From: Entamoeba invadens IP1
Taxonomy: Eukaryota; Evosea; Mastigamoebida; Endamoebidae
Reading direction: 5' to 3'
DNA length: 64,000 nt
Assembly (NCBI RefSeq): GCF_000330505.1
Contig: NW_004191916.1
Coordinates: 29,660 to 93,659 of the forward strand
The notes beneath the pieces were generated by a model. It was given only the letters and a program-made list of their open reading frames with translations, was not told where the DNA came from and did no database searches. The position numbers and the translations under genes are program-made. The number at the start of each line of letters is the position of its first letter. The stretch's first letter is position 1. Of this stretch, positions 20,693 to 31,783 are shown piece after piece.

Positions 20693-22178
20693 TATTAAAT
20701 TTTGATATATTTTGTTTATTAAATTGAACGAATATACCCCAAAAAAGAATTTAATATGAATAATAACAATTTTCCTTAATATATGCATGCAATTATTTTA
20801 TTAATTTTTTTTATATTTGATTTATATAAAAAAACTGTTCAAATTATTTTTATTATAACTTTATATAAAATGAAACTAATAAAAGACCATTATATGCTTT
20901 AATTAGTTTTATAAATTGATTAAATTTAAATCTGTATATTATTTGAGCGAACTATTAAATAATTTTTGTTTTCTAATACGTTCTTTTCTTCATAAATTTT
21001 AAAATGAAATTTTAATTTTCCCAAGTTTTTTTCCATCAACTTTTCTTTTTATTTAATCATTTTATCTCATTTTGTCCATTTTTTGTAAAAAGGTATTGCC
21101 ACGTAAGCCAGTGCAGGTGTGTCGCTTAGTGCAAGTATGTTGCAGGTCTTTACTATTATTTTTTCTCAAAAAACTTTTATGAAAACTTAAAATTAAGAAA
21201 AAGCAGTTCAAATATTCAAACTCAACACAAACAACAGAGATTTGTTTGTGTTGAGTTTTTCGGATCCCCATCACCGTTCGGCAATTTTATTTATTTATAC
21301 ACACAGCGCATATAAATTAACAATTAGATAATGCAAATTACACGCGACTAATGTTTGTTTGTTTTTTATGTTATTTATAATGTTTAAGTGGCTGATAAAT
21401 ACAATTTATTAACTATTTGAAATTGGTTAAAAGTGGATATAAATTACTGATTACTTATTAATATTTTTATGGTTAATAAACTGAATAACAATCTATCGTT
21501 TAGATACTTTTTAAACTAATTAGATAGTTAATTTTTCTGTTGTGTATTAAAAATTGAACCTTATATTATATTTTTTTAATCTAAACAATAAATAAATTAT
21601 ATTAAAAATAAACCTAAAATATTTTCAAAAGCTTATTAATCACTAACTTAGAAATAACAGGATAATAGATATTAATTTTTAATTTCCTAATAATTTATAT
21701 TTGTTAATTAAGGTTAATTTCATGTATTTTTATACTGTATTTTAATTATAAGAACATTCTGAATTAACAAAAAAACTGAGACTGAACTTTTTTTTCATTC
21801 AACAGCTTTTCAAAGAAGAAAAAAGAAAATGTATGTGGGGGTTTTCCATGTGTGGGTTTCTCGCCTCACTTTAATATTTTTTTTAAAAAAAGATGTTGAT
21901 TTTTATTCAAAGTTTTATTATTTTGTAACCTAAGTTGAATTACCAAAACGTTAGGTATTATTACAGTAAATAGGAACATTCTTTGAACTTTAAATTTATT
22001 TACCAAATTTTTAGGCATGAAAAATAGATTATTTATTTGTAAATTTGGCACATTTTTAAATATATTTAAAATAAAAGTCTTTAACTAAATTGAATTATAC
22101 ACAACTTTTAACAATTTCAACCTCTTTAATTCCAACATATTTCCGATAATTTAAACGTGTTTTTGTAATTAAAACAAC
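20693..22178. other. AT-rich region with one strong hairpin, no gene seen
   Basis: No reading frame with protein-like composition. Contains the right arm of the long inverted-repeat pair (21110-21150) and the hairpin at 21218-21258. Confidence 0.5.
21218..21258. repeat. Perfect 17-bp inverted repeat (hairpin)
   Basis: AAACTCAACACAAACAA and its exact complement are separated by a 7-base loop (CAGAGAT). The arms are GC-richer than the surroundings. It could be a small foldback element or a structured RNA. Confidence 0.75.
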
Positions 22179-23151
22179 ATGTGTATTTTAAAATACAATG
22201 ATACACAAAACCCAAAAGCAAATTTGAATTACATTTATAATGCACCAACTTCAACAATTGGTCAACAAGTTGTTCCAGTACAAATTCCTCATCAAAACAT
22301 CCCACCTCTTAAAACGAAAAAACGAGGAAGACCAAAAAAGAATAATACTTTGGCAACTTCCACTTTTCCATTAAAAAGCGTGATATACACATTTTACCAA
22401 TGCTCAAAGAGACCATTTGTTCAAATAATGGTAACTTCATGGGGATGATTCGTCTCTAAGTGAGTACTCTTCTGTGATTTGAATAAAAAGTAGAGACTTG
22501 AAAGTCTGTTAATTTTGTTGCGTCGAGGAAAGAATATATACACAAAAATCACTATAATTATTTTAGCGGAACATTCCTTTTTTAAGAACTTGTATAAAAA
22601 GGAATTGAAAAAGATGGAACAATATCAGTCAAATTCCTTCGCGAAACGATTGCAAAAAATAAGAATATCAAGACAACAGGAAAATGTGGTTTTTTATTTA
22701 GAAACAATTGGTTATGTTGAAGTCACTAAAGAAGAGATTAACAATTTGGCAACTTTAAAATCTTCTATAACAAAATTTATGTCTGGAAAAACAACAAAAT
22801 GTGAAGAAATAATAGTTCCCATTTTTTTCGTTTAAAAAAGTGAAAACACGAGGAGTACAGGCGAATACACAAGAAAATGTGGATAGAAAGATAGCTGCTG
22901 TAAATGAGTTAAGATGTTTAATTAATGAAAGTGCTAAGTGGTTATGCATAGATGAAACTAGTTGGTCTATTGCTTCGATTGCGGCATATAGTTGGTCGGT
23001 TCGTGGTAAAGAGTGTTTTATTAGCAAAGCCAGATGCTGGATACGACTCACATCTTTTTGCGCCATTGATTTGGATGGTTTCTCTTATTGTAATAAAATT
23101 CCTGGAACCAACACCACCACATCATTAATATATTGTTTGTTTTTTTATTAA
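22179..23151 (+). pseudogene. Decayed IS630/Tc1-like DDE transposase (copy 1 of a two-copy family)
   Basis: Three frame fragments in order: 22179-22448 with an AT-hook-like motif (KKRGRPKKN), 22515-22835 (EVTKEEINNLATLKSSITKF), and 22840-23151 with the first catalytic region (WLCIDETSWSIASIAAYSWS). The same segments occur at 28852-29817 (VSKDEIDYFAPSILSIEDF; WVCFDETSSTVASTPAYGWS). The D-E-T/S pattern followed by G-W or S-W-S is typical of the DDE_3/IS630-Tc1 group. The second Asp and the Glu regions are missing here, so this copy is truncated and frameshifted. Confidence 0.6.
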
Positions 23152-24860
23152 CAACCATTAAAACGTTGTAGACGTTATAAATCACTCAATAAAATTACTT
23201 GTTGTTTGTTTTATATAATAAATGGACATTTAATAAAACGTTTGTGAATAATGATGATTTTATAAAAATATAATTAATTTTAAAATGTTGATTTTTTTTG
23301 CTTTTTAAAAAAAAACAATAAGGTCTTTAAGTATTATAAATAAACATTATTACGAACTTTATTTTTTATTTTTTAGTATTTTTGGTAAAAAGGTAAAATT
23401 TTATACTTTATACCGGAATAAATAAAATAAATTTACTTTTTTAAGTCAACCTTATAAATAATAATTTCTTTTAAAAAAATTTAAAAGATAAAATAAATCA
23501 ATAGAACTACTTTATTATTTAATGACTTGAACAAAGAATTAACACTTAATGGTCTTTTGGAATGAATAGTTTATTATTATATATAAACGATAAATGGATC
23601 AATCATTATTGATAATATGTTTATCAAAGGAATAATCCTTTTGGTAATGGGTAGATTTAGTTGGTGTTATTGTGTAGCACATGATAAGTTATACACTCTA
23701 AAGAGTGTTCATTACCATCTTGATAGGTACAAAGACGACCCGAATCAAGTTATAGATATTGAAAATTGGTCGATATCGCTTACAATATCTAACAACATAA
23801 AATTTACAAAAGGACTTCAACACATATAAACAACTTGTTTTGGCGCGAATTGGGTAATAGAGTGCCTCGTGTTTTGACCATTTAGAATTAATTCGAAAAG
23901 ACAAGTTTATACTTCGTGTCGACAAACAATTTTAATATATACAATTTTATCGATAGTGTATTTATTCGAACAACACGGAGTAACATGGTGATTAATCGTA
24001 ATAAAGACAGATACTTAATAAATGGTCAAATAGAACAATCAGACACCACCGTACATACTTTTATCCAACAAGTTATTTCAAAATCACCAAATGGTTATCT
24101 TTTTTAGCGTAAGAAAAAAATAATCATTTTGAAGTCTTTAATACTGAAAATGAAGATCTAAATCTTACAATTTCATCAACAACAGTGTTACAACCGTCAA
24201 GATTACTCACCAAAATGTCTTTCAACACCATAACGGATAAAAAAGTAAATGAAGTTTGGAATATAAGAAATCACAACACTTACCCAAATTCTATTGAAAA
24301 TTTGGAACATTTGGAATCCAAAAGATATGAAGTAATTCAAACAAACATCGCATGTTATGAAATTGAAATTTAATAAACTTAATTAAGACTAATTATAAAT
24401 ATTGGGACTTTGAACAAGTTACAACCAATTTTATTTCTTTTGTGTTTGTTAAAGGAAATTTTTCCGAAAATTAATTTATTTTTTTGACAAATATTATTTT
24501 TGAAAAATATGAAAAAATTGAAAAATAAATTGAGTTCAAAGAGCAATTTTTAAAAGAAGATAAAAAATGTAAAAATCACTTAAAAAATAAAAAAAAGCAA
24601 TTTGTGTAACCATAGTTACTTCATTGGAGTCAAATTACAATTTATCACAATCACAGACCAAATGTGTTAGTTATGAATTGTCAACCATTTTGCGCCTATC
24701 TGAAGCAAAAAATAAATATAGAAAATAATTAATTGGTACAAGTGCTCGAAATGTAATTAAACATGTTAATTTTTATAACAAAAAAAGATATAACAACATA
24801 AAAAAATCAAAAAAAAACAAACTGTGCATCAGTTGCAATTGAGGGTATAACTGTTGATGG
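23152..24860. other. Non-genic region with short unassigned frame fragments
   Basis: Open stretches at 23617-23829, 23916-24107 and 24185-24373 on the plus strand have mildly protein-like composition (for example DRYKDDPNQVIDIENWSISL) but no recognisable domain, and they are broken by stops. They may be remains of another transposon gene. Nothing else is supported. Confidence 0.35.
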
Positions 24861-25205
24861 CCAAGAAAGACTTGGGGGTAACGTGTAGATATCGCATCGA
24901 TGGTAAGATTAAAAGTTGTTCTTTTTTGAAATCTTTGTTAACGCGTGCAACTTTTGAAAATATAGCCAAATTTTTAGTTGATGATATATAAGATGAACAC
25001 CTTTTTAAAGAAATCTTTGTGGGTTGTTGTGCTGATTCGACAAGTAGTAATTCTGCTCCAAATGGAATGTTTAAGTGGATTAAAAAGTTTATGGGTATAA
25101 GTAACACCCCATACAAAAACGCCCCATTTAAATCCATGACTTGTTTGGCTCATTGAACTGAATTATGCAATTTATAATTAAAAAATCACCCAGATGCCAT
25201 ATAAT
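24861..25205 (+). pseudogene. hAT-like transposase fragment, broken by stops
   Basis: Reading through three stops in one frame gives segments ordered as in the hAT catalytic core: LGVTCRYRIDGKIKSCSF, then ATFENIAKFLVDDI, LFKEIFVGCCADSTSSNSAP with NGMFKWIKKFMG, and SMTCLAH-stop-TELCNL. This matches the hAT order of an Asp within a G-x-x-x-D-x motif, a small-residue stretch, then C-x-x-H. It is short and dead. Confidence 0.5.
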
Positions 25206-25338
25206 CTCTTTTGTACATGAGATGGTTTTGTAAAAAATCAACTAAAAACGATTTAATATCTTTTCATAATTCAGAATAACCGGCAATTCCAGGATAGTAT
25301 GATACTCGTGTTACATATATATTTCAAAACATCAAAAG

Positions 25339-26346
25339 TAAACTATTTTTCAAAAGTCGGTACTGGGGTGTCCCAATTTTTTGCATTTATTTTGTTTATT
25401 GTTTTTGGGAATCGTTTTTTGTAATAAATATCGCTTATTTTTTTTCCAAGTAAAAAAGAGAAAAACAGTCTTCAAAAAATATTTTTTTACTTGAAGAATT
25501 TTTAGGCAATAAAATTCCGTATAAAATTTGAAATAACAGGATTTTTGTTTCATAAAAACGCGTGAATTATACCAAAAGTGCATTTTAGTACATAAGCAAA
25601 TAATTTTTAATGTCAATCTTTTTCATTATCAAACATTTTAAAAATTAACGAAATTTTTTTAAAAAAGCTTAGTTCGAAAATTAGTATGCTTAATAGTGTT
25701 GTCACAATAACAATAAAAAATCAAAATGATTTGATAACTTATCTTTGTTGGGTTTTATAAAGTCTACATTCTTTTTGAGCATTTCAGTGAGAACATCTTT
25801 TTCAAAATATCCAATAACAAAACAATATTGTTATTTTGTATTATTTTTCATGTGTTGCCCTTTGACAACTTTGACTTATGTCTGTCAAAATTATCAAACA
25901 TTTGCTGTAATTTATATTTTGGTGTTTTTGGAACTCTTTTTTTCATTATTTTTTATTTGGAGAAGATAACCACATGTTTATTTTAAACTGAAAATATTTT
26001 TAACGAAAGTAATATTCAATTAAACTCGACACAAACAACACTATTCCAATTCACTTAAACGTTAATTGTTGTGCTTTTAGGTTAACAATACTGTGTATAT
26101 GTTGCGAAGTTTCGAGTTATGGTCAAATCAAATAATGGTATCGGGTTTTTTTGGAAAAAGATGGCTAATATTCCGATATTTTCCCGCATTTGTACGAAAA
26201 TAATTGAACGGTATTGGTATTTTTTTCAAAATAAAGTCGGTACTTTCGATTTTTTGTATTTTGTTTTTTAGGAAAAAACAAAAATAAAAACGGGACTTTA
26301 GGAAGTTCTAAAAATATGACAGTACCGACTTTTGAAAAACAGTTTA
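25339..26346. mobile_element. Non-autonomous or decayed relative of the neighbouring mariner element (about 1 kb)
   Basis: The left end TAAACTATTTTTCAAAAGTC-GGTACT and the reverse-complemented right end TAAACTGTTTTTCAAAAGTC-GGTACT are nearly identical. They also match the ends of the mariner element at 27121-28826. A further AAGTCGGTACTTT lies internally near 26230. No transposase frame is present. Confidence 0.7.
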
Positions 26347-26524
26347 CAAATAACATTTGAAGAATCCATTGCAGCTTTTTTAAAAGATAAAGAAAACTTA
26401 AGTTCACTAAAAGTATATTTAATATTTTTGAATGTAGTAATTATAGAGATCGGGAGTTCGTGATAAGAATTATTAAGCATACACTTTAATACAACATCAC
26501 ATGATTTTTTCTCTAAAAATTACT

Positions 26525-26880
26525 GAAGAGCATTAAAACTTTGAATAAATATGACATTGAAAGGTGTGAAATTGACGAAGCTGTTATATTTCTTAACACT
26601 AAAGGAGAAGTTGATCGACTTATTGATTTGTTTTATTTCCCCGACAATTTACTTAATAAAAAAATCGTCTCAATACTTCCAAAATCTTTATAAAAACAAA
26701 GGAAAAAGTTGAAAAACTTAAAAGGTACATTAGAATACGTTCAAATGAACAAAAGATAATTGTGATACAACAACAATGTGGCAATAAACTTCTGAAAAGT
26801 AGTTATAACGAGTTTCTTGATAAAAAGTTGAAAATCTCGATCGGTGTTCATTACTCGATTTCGATAATATCCTAAAAAGA
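26525..26880 (+). pseudogene. Decayed unknown coding sequence
   Basis: Two adjoining frame segments look like protein: about 55 codons (YDIERCEIDEAVIFLNTKGE, continuing VDRLIDLFYFPDNLL) and, after a frame change, about 55 more (KRYIRIRSNEQKIIVIQQQC, continuing GNKLLKSSYNEFL). Both end in stops and no start or domain is evident. The block lies between two mariner-related elements and may be gene debris. Confidence 0.35.
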
Positions 26881-27120
26881 ATTGGGTGTATACATTTGGA
26901 GAGATTTCTTTATGTTATAATGACGATATTATAGACTACCCTATCCATTGAAAGATTATTATCTCAAATCAAATATAAAGAATATGTCAATATGTTGTTG
27001 AAAATAGTTGAAGAACTCATAAATTCAATGGTTAATCACAAAACACTATTTATTTTTTGAACTTTACAATTCATTTGTAATTACATTTAATTTTATTATT
27101 ATCTAATACAAGCTTTTGAT

Positions 27121-28826
27121 ATATAAACTGTTTTCCAAAAGTCGGTACCGAAATTACCCCAATATTTGCTAAATAAACAACCCATTTTTTTTCTTTTCTT
27201 TTACCTCTGTTTTTTATTCATTTTTCTTCGTCTTATTTTTCAAATAACTGTCTTCCACTTTTATCTTTTCTCGAACAAACAAAATATTCGCATTATTTTT
27301 CCCTCCAAATTTCTAAATAACTTTCTTCAACGAAAAAAAGACTTGACAAAATAATCGATTTTGCCGAAAAGTTAGAAACATTAATTTTGAAACCCAAAAC
27401 AATTTGAATAACAAAAAAAACTAAATAATCATGTCTAAACCAAGAAAAAGTTATGAACGCGAGCAAGAAGGGAAGAATGAGAGGGTCAAGATGGCTTTGG
27501 AAAGAGGACTGTCATATCGCGAGATCCAACTGCTTTGTGGAGTTTCCAAAACAAAAATAGCTAGTATCAAAAGGGGAGAGGAGACAAAGCCAAAGAAGAT
27601 GGGAAGACCAAAAAACATCAGTGTTAATGTTGCTCAAAGTGTTGTCACACGAACATTAACTAACCCATCTTCTTCTTGTCTTATGGTTTCCAACGATGTT
27701 AAAGTTTCTCTTTCAAGTGTCTATCGTCTTAGAAAAGAGAACAAATTTGTGTTTGCAAAGCAGAAAAAAATGCCGGCTCTGAAACCATTACACATAACAA
27801 AAAGACTTATTTTTGTTAAGAAACAGCTGGCAAACGCAAAGCGTATTTTGACGTGGACCAAAAACACTCTCATTTCCGACGAGAGTCGTTTTTGTTTATA
27901 CTCTGACGGAAAATATGTTTGGAGAAGACGTGGAGATCTTGATAAGGAGGCGTTTGTGCCAACTCCCAAGTTCAATCGGGGTGTGATGGTGTGGGCAGCA
28001 ATTGGGCGTCATTTCAAGTCAAAACTCGTTTTCGTCGACGGAACACTGAACGCGGTAAACTATCAAAAAATGTTGGCCGAATCAAGAGTGTTTGAAAACG
28101 CGAAGAAGGTGTACAAACACGGGATGGTGTTTCAACAAGATGGTGCAAGACCCCACACAGCGAAAAACACAATTGAATGGTTTGAAGGCTTGGACCCGAA
28201 GCTCATGGTTCGACTACTGAAAGAATGGCCTGCAAATAGCCCCGACCTCAGCCCAATTGAACACTTATGGCAATACTTGGACACCTTAGTAAGAAAAGAA
28301 AAGGAAATCTTCGAGAACATTGAAGAACTCAAATAGGCTCTTGAAAGGGCTTGGGATTCAATACCTCTTGAGACAATTGATAACTACATAATGTCGATTC
28401 CAAAGAGGTTTGAATTGTGCAAGGAAAACAACGGCGAATTTATCGGACACTTGCTCTAATCCGTTATCAATTTTTTTTTATTTTTTTCTTTTTGAACTCG
28501 TTTTATCATTTCTTTGTTCGTCTTCAGAGGATGTTTGTTTGTTTTTTTATATGTATTCAAATTGTTTTCATTATTTTGACTCGAAAAGAAATAACTGTCT
28601 TAGAAAAATTGCAAAAGACTTCCCAACGTTTCGACAAATGCCCGAAAAATTACGAAAATAATATAATTTGTTTGTTTTTTTAGGTCAAAAAAGTCGGTAC
28701 CGTTTTTTGTTTTTTTTAAAAGATAAATAATAAAACAAAGTCTTTAATAACAATAAAACGGGAAAACAGCTAATAATAGTTTCTCAATTTTTAGCGGTAG
28801 TACTTACTTTTGAAATACAGTTTATA
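27121..28826 (+). mobile_element. Mariner/Tc1-superfamily DNA transposon, about 1.7 kb
   Basis: The left end ATATAAACTGTTTTCCAAAA-GTCGGTACCG and the reverse-complemented right end ATATAAACTGTATTTCAAAA-GTAAGTAC form imperfect terminal inverted repeats in TA-rich flanks. A second GTCGGTACCG occurs inside the right end near 28691. The element encloses one transposase gene (27431-28459) with a premature stop. Confidence 0.75.
27431..28459 (+). pseudogene. Mariner/Tc1-type transposase with a single premature stop codon
   Basis: The frame opens at ATG 27431 and runs 301 codons to TAG at 28334. It then continues in the same frame for 40 more coherent codons (ALERAWDSIPLETIDNYIMS) to TAA 28457-28459. 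The N-terminal HTH region (YREIQLLCGVSKTKIASIKR) is followed by a GRP-type linker (MGRPKNISVN) and a second HTH. Catalytic residues are visible: D in LISDESRF, D in FQQDGARPHTA and E in LSPIEHLW. There are 39 residues between the second Asp and the Glu, more than the 34 of classical Tc1. The tail after the stop matches the usual transposase C terminus, so a single nonsense change is the simplest reading. The stop lies downstream of the catalytic core. Confidence 0.85.
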
Positions 28827-28851
28827 TATATATATATAAACTTCAAGTCGA

Positions 28852-29817
28852 TTGCAAAGGAACTCGACGATTCCAGCGAAGAAATCACAAATCTATTCGA
28901 CATGTACGAACAACCAGCCATGTGTGCTTATCCAAGTCTTTGAGGGTGAAGAAGACACAACAACAAGTATATCTTTAATTATAAAAATGATAGCACAAGA
29001 AGAAAAATTATGTGAAGAAGAAGATGTCGATGATATAATTATGGATGTCTTAACAATATCTGAAGTTGTTGTTTCTAAAGATGAAATTGATTATTTTGCT
29101 CCATCAATATTATCAATTGAAGATTTCATGACTGGTAAAACAGCAACAAAAAGAGAACTCCCTATTTTTTTCAAAAGAACAAAACAAGAGGACCAACAAA
29201 CAACACAGCAGATAACAATAACAAAAGAATTGCCGCAATAAACACTCTAAGGGGTTACATAACAAGTGGAGCACGTTGGGTTTGTTTTGATGAAACCAGT
29301 TCGACCGTGGCATCAACTCCTGCATATGGCTGGTCAGTAGAGGCAAGGAAGCCTTCATCACCAAATCTTAAGGTGGTCTTCGCCTTACTTCTATTTACTC
29401 GATGGACTGCGACGGACTTTCTTATTGCAATGTTATTTGTGGAACAAATACATTGAGTTGGTTCGAAGACTATTTTCGAAACCTTATTCATGAGTATGAT
29501 ATAAAACATAGACAGTGTGTTTTTTGGGGGTGGATAATTGTGATATACACAATACATTGAAAAAAGTGCTTACAAATACGAACCACAGTGTTGTGTTCAA
29601 TGCTGCGTACTCACCAGCATTAAACCCAATTGAAAATATATTTGGTATCTGGAAAAGTTGGGTTGAAAAAAATGTGAGAACTTGGAATGGAATCGAAAAT
29701 TTTTTAAAAAATAATCAGAGATGGTTTTTTAATATCAAACCAGAAGAGTGCCAAAGTTGTTTTGAAAATGTTAGGGAAATTGTGTGGCCTCGAGTGTTCA
29801 ACCAAGAAACTATTTAA
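28852..29817 (+). pseudogene. Decayed IS630/Tc1-like DDE transposase (copy 2)
   Basis: Fragments in several frames, in order, cover most of a transposase: 28852-29241 (VSKDEIDYFAPSILSIEDF), about 29215-29370 (NKRIAAINTLRGYITSGARW, continuing VCFDETSSTVASTPAYGWS), and 29515-29817 (VDNCDIHNTLKKVL, AYSPALNPIENIFGIWKSW). The catalytic D, D and E are therefore all traceable, but frameshifts separate them. It is homologous to 22179-23151 and begins just beyond the right end of the mariner element. Confidence 0.65.
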
Positions 29818-29968
29818 TCAATTGTTATTAATCAATGTACGGTTAAGATAGTTCATTTATTAGTATATTATAATGATATATATAAGATATATAATTATAT
29901 TATAATCAAATATAAGTTATAATTATTGATAACTTTATATTATAAATTTATTATTTTTATTATGTGTC

Positions 29969-30231
29969 TTAACCTTACGATTCTTTTTTTATAAAACATT
30001 TTTGGAAAAAAATTTAGTTGATGAAAACGCCAAAACCGTTATTGTTTTAATTAAAACGTTTCCAAAAATTGAAGAAACAAAAAACTTATAAAATGTTGTT
30101 TGCACGATTGGTTTGTTTACTGTTTGCATTTCTAAAAAGTCGCCACAAGTTAAATTTTTTGTATATCAAATCAAGTTCAAAAAAATAAAATTTGTGTTTT
30201 ATTTAAAACAGTAACAGTATCGTAAGGTTAA
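29969..30231. mobile_element. Small inverted-repeat element (MITE-like), about 263 bp
   Basis: TTAACCTTACGAT at the left is mirrored by ATCGTAAGGTTAA at the right. The interior is A/T-rich and non-coding. TTA at both edges could be a PIF/Harbinger-style 3-bp target duplication or part of the repeat. A similar pair occurs at 38466-38808. Confidence 0.5.
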
Positions 30232-30879
30232 TTATACATGTTAATAATTAAAATAAAGGAACACACCAAAAAAATTGTATGAAAATGAACAATAAAAATA
30301 GATTAAAATGTAGTTATATAATAGTATAAATATAGTTACATATTAAGTATTTTTAACAAATAATAACTTACTTATTATGTGCATTTTTATTCGTAATATT
30401 CGGGTATTAAAAATAATTTATAAAAATGCAAAATATTTTTAAACAAAAGTTATATAAGTCATAAAAAATCTTGAATAATTTAGAAAAAAAACCATCGATT
30501 TTAATAATTTTTTTATAAAAAGAAAAGACAACAAAATCGTAGTGTTACGTAACACGCCCATGGGTTACGTAACTTGGGCGTATTTCTGTAACGGTCGAAC
30601 AAACAATGTAGCGGGTTGGTACCCAAATGTCACGAAATTATATATATGTGCGTCTCACTTTTTACCATTTTTTTCAATAATTTAAGTATAAAATCCCAGA
30701 AATATAATAAATTGTATATTATACAATAGAAATATACCAAAATTCGATTTTTTTTCAAAATTTAAACTATGAGAAATAAAAAAACATAATTAATTCAACA
30801 AAATTAATTTAAAAGTTAAATAAAAATATAATTACTGTAATTCATTTTGAAGCATTCTTTGCCTAGCAATAGAAGATCC

Positions 30880-31536
30880 TCGATATCAAGATTATCAGAA
30901 CCAATTTCAAAAATTTATCCAACATAATTTCGCATTTCTTCTTCGTTTAGTTGTTGTGGAAACAATAAATGAGCCTGCGTTATGTCGTTATCTTGATTTA
31001 TAAACTCTCCAATACACCTTCTAGCCGCAGCTGGTACCTGAATTGGCCTGTCTAGATTGTATTGTGAATTTATCAAAAAGAAGTGCACATGACGTAAAGG
31101 ATGTAAAAGTATATTATAATTTGTCAGAGAATGACACATCAAAACACGTGAGTTGTATATTTCTACATTGAGTTTCCATTCTTATTTCATCAATTTGAAC
31201 AGAGTCAAAAGTCTACCAAAGTGGTTTTCTACGATAATTCTACAACTATTCACAAAAGAGTTGTGTGTTTTTATTAATGAAGGTTCACTTTATTAATACC
31301 AAAATTCTTTTTCCAAGGAAAAATGTAGCCAAAAGTCCGTAATAACCACTATCCCCCAAAGCTGATTCTTTGAAAAAATCGATAAAGTTGTTATGAAATA
31401 ATTGTTCGATTTTTATATCACTGCAAGCTGCTGGGACTGACGTTATTGAATGAACTGCTTATCCAAAATAATTAACAGTACATCCAGTTTTGACTCCAGC
31501 AGATTTAAACTTTTGTGAATAGTAAGAACCAACAAC
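30880..31536 (-). pseudogene. Harbinger-like transposase, C-terminal half (3' of the nested insertion)
   Basis: Read on the minus strand from 31536 down: VVGSYYSQKFKSAGVKTGCT, then FKESALGDSGYYGLLATFFL with the second catalytic Asp, then RIIVENHFGRLLTLFK with the Glu. The tail RRCIGEFINQDNDITQAHLL lies in the frame at 30915-31142. These are the G-D-S/A-G-Y and R-x-x-V-E-x-x-F-G motifs of DDE_4/PIF-Harbinger transposases. Frameshifts and stops separate the pieces. Confidence 0.65.
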
Positions 31537-31783
31537 TACAGTCAATACTCTATCGGATTGGACTTCTATGGGATTGGAATTCTATAAGATTTGGTTTTTT
31601 ATCCAACCAAAATTCAAACCAATCCGATTATATTTATAAAACACCCGAAATGGTAGTATTAAAATTGTTCATACAATTTTATTTTTTTTCTCTCTTTTTG
31701 GTTATATAAAACAAAAATAAATAAATAAAATGTTATCTAATGGAAATTTTGGCAAAAAAGCTTTTACTGGATTAATCTGGTAT

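Larger units (their letters stand above)
18004..21150. repeat. Long-range inverted-repeat pair, possible ends of a 3.1 kb element
   Basis: GAAGACCTGCGACATATTTG at 18004 continues as CAATAAGCGCCATACCTGCACT. The reverse complement at 21150-21110 reads AAGACCTGCAACATACTTGC, then ACTAAGCGACACACCTGCACT. The match is about 36 of 41 positions. Between the arms lies a pogo-derived element (19727-20692) that would be a later insertion. No transposase for the outer unit is seen. The superfamily is unknown. Confidence 0.55.

Noticed and set aside
24829..25137. 102-codon minus-strand frame
   Set aside because: The plus strand of the same segment shows ordered hAT transposase motifs, so the minus frame is a shadow.
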